Shown here: one piece after another, positions 20,538 through 23,418 of the stretch | Numbering within the stretch: the stretch's first letter is position 1 | Layout: each line of letters starts with the position of its first letter | From: Clostridia bacterium | GTDB lineage: Bacteria; Bacillota; Clostridia; Christensenellales; Aristaeellaceae | Reading direction: 5' to 3' | NCBI GenBank assembly: GCA_900759005.1 | Contig: CAAEUQ010000064.1 | Coordinates: 1-23,418, forward strand | DNA length: 23,418 nucleotides | The notes under the pieces: model-generated | What the model was told of the DNA's origin: nothing | What the model saw: only the letters and a program-made list of their open reading frames with translations | The model's database searches: none | Position numbers and translations under genes: made by a program

Positions 20538-20581
20538 TTGACAAGAGGTGCTATATGATGTAAACTAGTATCAAATACTAG
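20538..20581 (+). promoter_or_regulatory. Promoter and operator-like palindrome of the SGNH hydrolase gene
   Basis: A perfect -35, TTGACA (20538-20543), and a -10-like TAAACT (20561-20566) stand 17 bp apart. CTAGTAT-CAA-ATACTAG (20565-20581), a perfect 7-bp inverted repeat, covers the end of the -10 and the expected transcription start. That is the classic place for a repressor. Confidence 0.7.
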
Positions 20582-20601
20582 ATGAACCCGAGGTGATAAC
20601 C

Positions 20602-21273
20602 GTGAAGATCAGCGATAAAATTTATGTATGGGGCGATTCGATCGCGAAGGGCATCGTGATGGACGAAGCGCGTGGGCGGTATCGCATTTCGAAGGAAAAC
20701 TGTCTGACGCGGCTGGAAAAGGAAAGCGGCGTTGAAATTCATAATTTTGCGGTAATGGGCAATACGTCCGCGCAGGGATTGGAGCGCATGAATGCCGGAA
20801 TGCCGAATGAGGGCGGCGTTGCGGTAATCGAGTTCGGCGGAAACGACTGCGATCTGGACTGGAAGGCAGCGAGCGAACAGCCTGAAATCGCGCAGCAGGG
20901 AAAAGTACCGCTGAAGCTGTTCGGGGAGAATCTGAAAAAGATGATCGCGTGCGCGCGTGGCGCAGGAATGCAGCCGGTGCTGGTTACGCCGCCGCCGCTG
21001 GTTGCAAAGCGGTATTTCGATTGGGTGTCGCGGGGCTTGAACGCCGAGCGCATTTTCGAATATTTAGGTGACGTCGAACACATTTACCGCTGGCAGGAGC
21101 GGTATGCGCTGATGATTCGAAACGTCGCGCGTGAGGAAAATGTGCGGCTGTTGGACGTTCGCGACGCGTTTCTCGCACAGCCGCGAATGACGGACATGAT
21201 CTGTATCGACGGCATTCACCCGAATGAGAAGGGGCATGCGATGCTGTTCGATCTTTTAAGCGCGGAAATCTGA
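20602..21273 (+). CDS. SGNH/GDSL-family hydrolase (GTG start)
   Basis: A 223-residue cytoplasmic esterase/lipase-like protein with all SGNH blocks: block I GDSIAKG (nucleophile Ser13), block II Gly54 in VMGNTS, block III GGND (Asn81), and block V DGIHPNEKGH (Asp203, His206). There is no signal peptide or membrane helix. The substrate is unknown; members act on acyl or acetyl esters of lipids, sugars or peptides. The start is GTG 20602, because GAGGTGAT (20590-20597) lies at the right distance; the GTG at 20593 lies inside that site. It is monocistronic with a strong terminator, and expression is probably controlled by the operator upstream. Confidence 0.9.
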   Translation: MKISDKIYVWGDSIAKGIVMDEARGRYRISKENCLTRLEKESGVEIHNFAVMGNTSAQGLERMNAGMPNEGGVAVIEFGGNDCDLDWKAASEQPEIAQQGKVPLKLFGENLKKMIACARGAGMQPVLVTPPPLVAKRYFDWVSRGLNAERIFEYLGDVEHIYRWQERYALMIRNVAREENVRLLDVRDAFLAQPRMTDMICIDGIHPNEKGHAMLFDLLSAEI

Positions 21274-21276
21274 AAA

Positions 21277-21314
21277 ACGGGCGCAATGCGAATAGGGGAA
21301 TGCATTGCGCCCGT
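21277..21314. terminator. Bidirectional terminator between the SGNH hydrolase and rqcH genes
   Basis: ACGGGCGCAATGC (21277-21289) pairs perfectly with GCATTGCGCCCGT (21302-21314): a 13-bp stem with a 12-nt loop. CGTTTATT follows on plus, and TTTTTCA on minus, so it can serve both convergent genes. Confidence 0.85.
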
Positions 21315-21317
21315 CGT

Positions 21318-23042
21318 TTATTGTTCCATGCAGCCCAAATGCGGGTCGGGATGAACGTAAAGCGTTTTCTGATGCGTGAAGATTACGAAGCCGGGGCGCG
21401 CGCCGCTCGGCTTTTTTACGTATTTGCGCAGCGTGTAATCGACCGGAACGTTCGAGCTGTGCGCGCCCTTTGAATAAGCGGCGGCGATTTGCGCGGCGGC
21501 GCGAATGGTTTCATCGTCCGGGTTTTCGCCGATGATGATCGCGTGCGAGCCGGGCATATCCTTTGCGTGCAGCCATATTTCGTCCGGCTGGGCGGTGAAC
21601 GTCAGCTTGTCGTTTTGCAGATTATTGCGCCCGACGAGGATGATTCGTCCGTTCGGCAGCGCAAAGCGCATCGGCTTCGACGGCGGGAGCTGCTTCATCT
21701 GGCGGCGATTGCGGTTCGGCTTGATATAGCCGAGCTTTTCGAGCTCCTCGCGCATTTCGACCAACGCAGCTTCCTCGGAGCATTTGCCGAGATTGTCCAT
21801 TTGCCCATCGAGATAATCCAGCTCCGCACTCGTGATTTCGATCTGTTCCGCCGCGAGCGATTTGGCGTTTCGCGCCTTCTGATAGAGCTTGAAATAGCGC
21901 TGTGCGTTCGCACTCGGCGAAAGCTTTTCATCGAGCTCCACTTGAATCAGCGGCATTTCTTCTTCGTAATAATTCGGAAGCTGAACACTTTTTTCGCCCT
22001 TTTTCGCGCAGTTCAGGTTCGCCATCAGCAATTCGCCCTTGATCCGGTATTCCTCCATGCGCTCGCTGCCGAGCAGCGCTTCTTTCTGGAGGGCGAGCTT
22101 GCGCTCCAGACGCTCGATGTTCGTTTTCAAAACGCGGTGCATCGTCGCGCTCTTCTGCTGGATGCGGGCTGCCTGGTCGCGCGAGAGATAGAACGCGTCC
22201 ATCGCTTCGGAAAGCGTTTCAAACGCCTTTCGATTCATGTTTCCGCGGCTTCTGTATTCGAACGCCGTGAAATCCGCGCTTTTGCCCTCCGAATCGAAAA
22301 GCACCTGCGGATTCGGCGTGAGATGCTGAAGCTCGAACGCAACGGATTCGCACACGGCGCGCAAATCGCATTCTTCAATGTGCGCGTCTTCGTTGCCCGT
22401 CGCGCGGAACGCGAATTCATGCGCGGCCTGCGTGGAAAGCCCACTGATCGAGCGTGCGAGCAGCTTCCAAAGAAAGCCTGTTTGCCCCTGTAGTGTATTC
22501 AGAAGGCGTTCGGCGCTTACTTCGGCGAATGGAATCTTTCCATGCGCCGGCGGGAGCTCGTAGCGCAGTCCGGGCAGCACTTCGCGGACGGAAGACATCG
22601 CTTCGTTCACGCGCCGTGCGCTGTCGATGATTCTGCCGTCGCCGCCCAGAAAGATCAGGTTGGAATGCTTGCCCATGAATTCGCAGATCAGCTTTTTCGT
22701 CGCGCGTTCGCCGAGCTCGTCGTAATGATCGATGGAGATTTCGAGAATGCGGTCGCAATCGATTTGGCGAATATCGGAAATCCTGCCGCCGGTTACGTGC
22801 TTGCGCATCAGCATACACAGAGCCGGCGCCTCGAGCGGACCGATTTTCTTTTGCGCGGTCAAATGTGCGCGCGCGCAGTCCGCGCCTGCGGAGAGCAGAA
22901 GCAGGTAATTCTGCCCGTTGTTTCGAATGGTGAGGTTCAGTTCGTCGCGTTCCGGCTGTACGATTCGATCGATTCTGCCGCCGACGAGCGCGTCGCGAAG
23001 TTCGTTTGAGAGAAAAGAGAGTGTAAGTCCATCAAGAGGCAT
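21318..23042 (-). CDS. rqcH: RqcH/NFACT-family ribosome quality control protein
   Basis: A 574-residue cytoplasmic protein, full length for bacterial RqcH (older name FbpA). RqcH binds 50S subunits with stalled peptidyl-tRNA and adds C-terminal alanine tails that mark the chain for degradation. The NFACT-N domain starts at MPLDGLTLSFLSNEL and includes ALCMLMRKHVTGGRI (about 75-88). Asp97 and Arg98 (IDCDRILEI) match the Asp-Arg pair needed for tailing in B. subtilis RqcH. Middle helical and coiled-coil parts (about 280-440) precede the NFACT-R domain near the C terminus (about 470-565), with GRNNLQNDKLTF, DEIWLHAKDMPGSHAII and HSSNVPVDYT. The ATG has GGAGGAAAC upstream. It is monocistronic and divergent from the gene at the right edge. 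Confidence 0.94.
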   Translation of the reverse strand: MPLDGLTLSFLSNELRDALVGGRIDRIVQPERDELNLTIRNNGQNYLLLLSAGADCARAHLTAQKKIGPLEAPALCMLMRKHVTGGRISDIRQIDCDRILEISIDHYDELGERATKKLICEFMGKHSNLIFLGGDGRIIDSARRVNEAMSSVREVLPGLRYELPPAHGKIPFAEVSAERLLNTLQGQTGFLWKLLARSISGLSTQAAHEFAFRATGNEDAHIEECDLRAVCESVAFELQHLTPNPQVLFDSEGKSADFTAFEYRSRGNMNRKAFETLSEAMDAFYLSRDQAARIQQKSATMHRVLKTNIERLERKLALQKEALLGSERMEEYRIKGELLMANLNCAKKGEKSVQLPNYYEEEMPLIQVELDEKLSPSANAQRYFKLYQKARNAKSLAAEQIEITSAELDYLDGQMDNLGKCSEEAALVEMREELEKLGYIKPNRNRRQMKQLPPSKPMRFALPNGRIILVGRNNLQNDKLTFTAQPDEIWLHAKDMPGSHAIIIGENPDDETIRAAAQIAAAYSKGAHSSNVPVDYTLRKYVKKPSGARPGFVIFTHQKTLYVHPDPHLGCMEQ

Positions 23043-23077
23043 TTTCCGTTTCCTCCGAAATTCTTCAATCTTTATCG

Positions 23078-23127
23078 ATTATAACCGATTCCGCGCGATT
23101 GCGCAACCGCACAATATGTGATAAAAT
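23078..23127. promoter_or_regulatory. Divergent promoters sharing one palindromic -35 box
   Basis: The palindrome TTGCGCAA (23099-23106) supplies a -35 to both strands. On plus, TTGCGC (23099-23104) is 17 bp from TAAAAT (23122-23127), with TGA in front of the -10. On minus, TTGCGC (23106-23101) is 17 bp from a perfect TATAAT (23083-23078). The plus promoter serves the partial gene at the edge and the minus promoter serves rqcH. RNA polymerase could occupy only one at a time. Confidence 0.7.
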
Positions 23128-23203
23128 AGGCTTTGAAGGGCATACCGCCTGCGCGCCGGGAATAGATTGAACAGAAATATCGGTTCGCAAGGAGGGTTCC
23201 TTC

Positions 23204-23418
23204 ATGAGTTTTACCGAAAATCAGCGCAAGGGGTATCTTCTGGCGATCGCGCTTATGGTGATTGCGATCGCGCTGGTCTGCGGCTGGATGCTGCGCCCGG
23301 ACAGGGAGACGGAATCCGCGTTCATCGCACCGACGGCGGAAGTGACCGCATCGCCTGCGCCTGAACCGAGCGCAAGCCCGACCGACGAGGCGAGCAGCGC
23401 GAACGCGCAGGCGGCGAA
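23204..23418 (+). CDS. Membrane-anchored protein of unknown function, 3' truncated by the window
   Basis: Only the first 71 codons are present; the frame stays open to the last base. The protein begins MSFTENQRKGYLLAI, with one strongly hydrophobic segment (about 11-29, ending in CGWMLRP), then a low-complexity Ala/Ser/Pro/Glu/Thr-rich stretch (APTAEVTASPAPEPSASP). This is typical of a single-pass anchor and extracytoplasmic linker, with the functional domain outside the window. The ATG is chosen for AAGGAGGG at 23189-23196. I do not recognise the family. Confidence 0.8.
   Translation, partial: MSFTENQRKGYLLAIALMVIAIALVCGWMLRPDRETESAFIAPTAEVTASPAPEPSASPTDEASSANAQAA

Noticed and set aside
21489..22493. 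A 334-codon open frame on plus opposite rqcH
   Set aside because: Antisense to the conserved NFACT regions, Arg/Phe-rich shadow composition, no ribosome site.

Overview
The window looks like chromosomal DNA of a strictly anaerobic, probably spore-forming low-GC-phylum (Firmicutes/Clostridia) bacterium with a fairly GC-rich genome, perhaps a gut Christensenellales or Oscillospirales-type lineage. The taxon is my inference. It rests on strong GGAGG ribosome sites, TTGACA/TATAAT-type promoters often with an extended TG-10, a SpoIIP homologue, a DUF1836 protein, RqcH, and two glycyl-radical activases (YjjW and NrdG). I see no insertion sequence, prophage, CRISPR array or rRNA. The window holds 20 complete protein genes, one truncated gene at the right edge and four tRNAs.

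Region by region. 1-328: the terminator of an upstream gene and a leader. 329-940: a stand-alone CbiC-like (precorrin-8X methylmutase family) protein that has lost the family's catalytic histidine. 976-2295 (minus): mscL, with an added zinc ribbon, followed by a Spo0B/CitA-type orphan histidine kinase. 2490-9667 (plus) is the most interesting block. It holds a BMP-family solute-binding protein under its own promoter, then yjjI (glycyl radical enzyme), yjjW (its activase), and the double-ABC ATPase and two permeases of a nucleoside-type BMP transporter. The last five genes overlap or are closely spaced, so they look like one transcript. A glycyl radical enzyme of unknown substrate is thus embedded in a nucleoside importer locus. 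In enterobacteria yjjI-yjjW sits beside the deo (deoxyribonucleoside catabolism) genes, so both contexts point to nucleoside or (deoxy)ribose chemistry.

9709-10569 (minus): spoIIP. 10784-13410 (plus): an RpiR-type sugar-phosphate regulator, a BaiN/HI0933-type flavoprotein and nrdG, as an operon. 13454-16884 (minus): an OmpR-type response regulator and a HAMP sensor kinase, then a secreted four-PepSY protein with a 47-residue tail of which 37 residues are Asp. A perfect inverted repeat lies in front of the PepSY gene. 16952-17310 (minus): tRNAs Arg(TCT), His(GTG), Gln(TTG) and Lys(TTT), with an internal terminator-like hairpin.

17491-23418: a secreted WG-repeat protein (plus), a D,D-carboxypeptidase (minus), a DUF1836 regulator (minus) divergent from an SGNH hydrolase (plus) with an operator-like palindrome, rqcH (minus), and the start of a membrane-anchored protein (plus). 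The last two are driven by divergent promoters that share one TTGCGCAA -35 box. Most convergent gene pairs are separated by perfect bidirectional hairpins. Calls come from reading motifs by eye; no database search was run.
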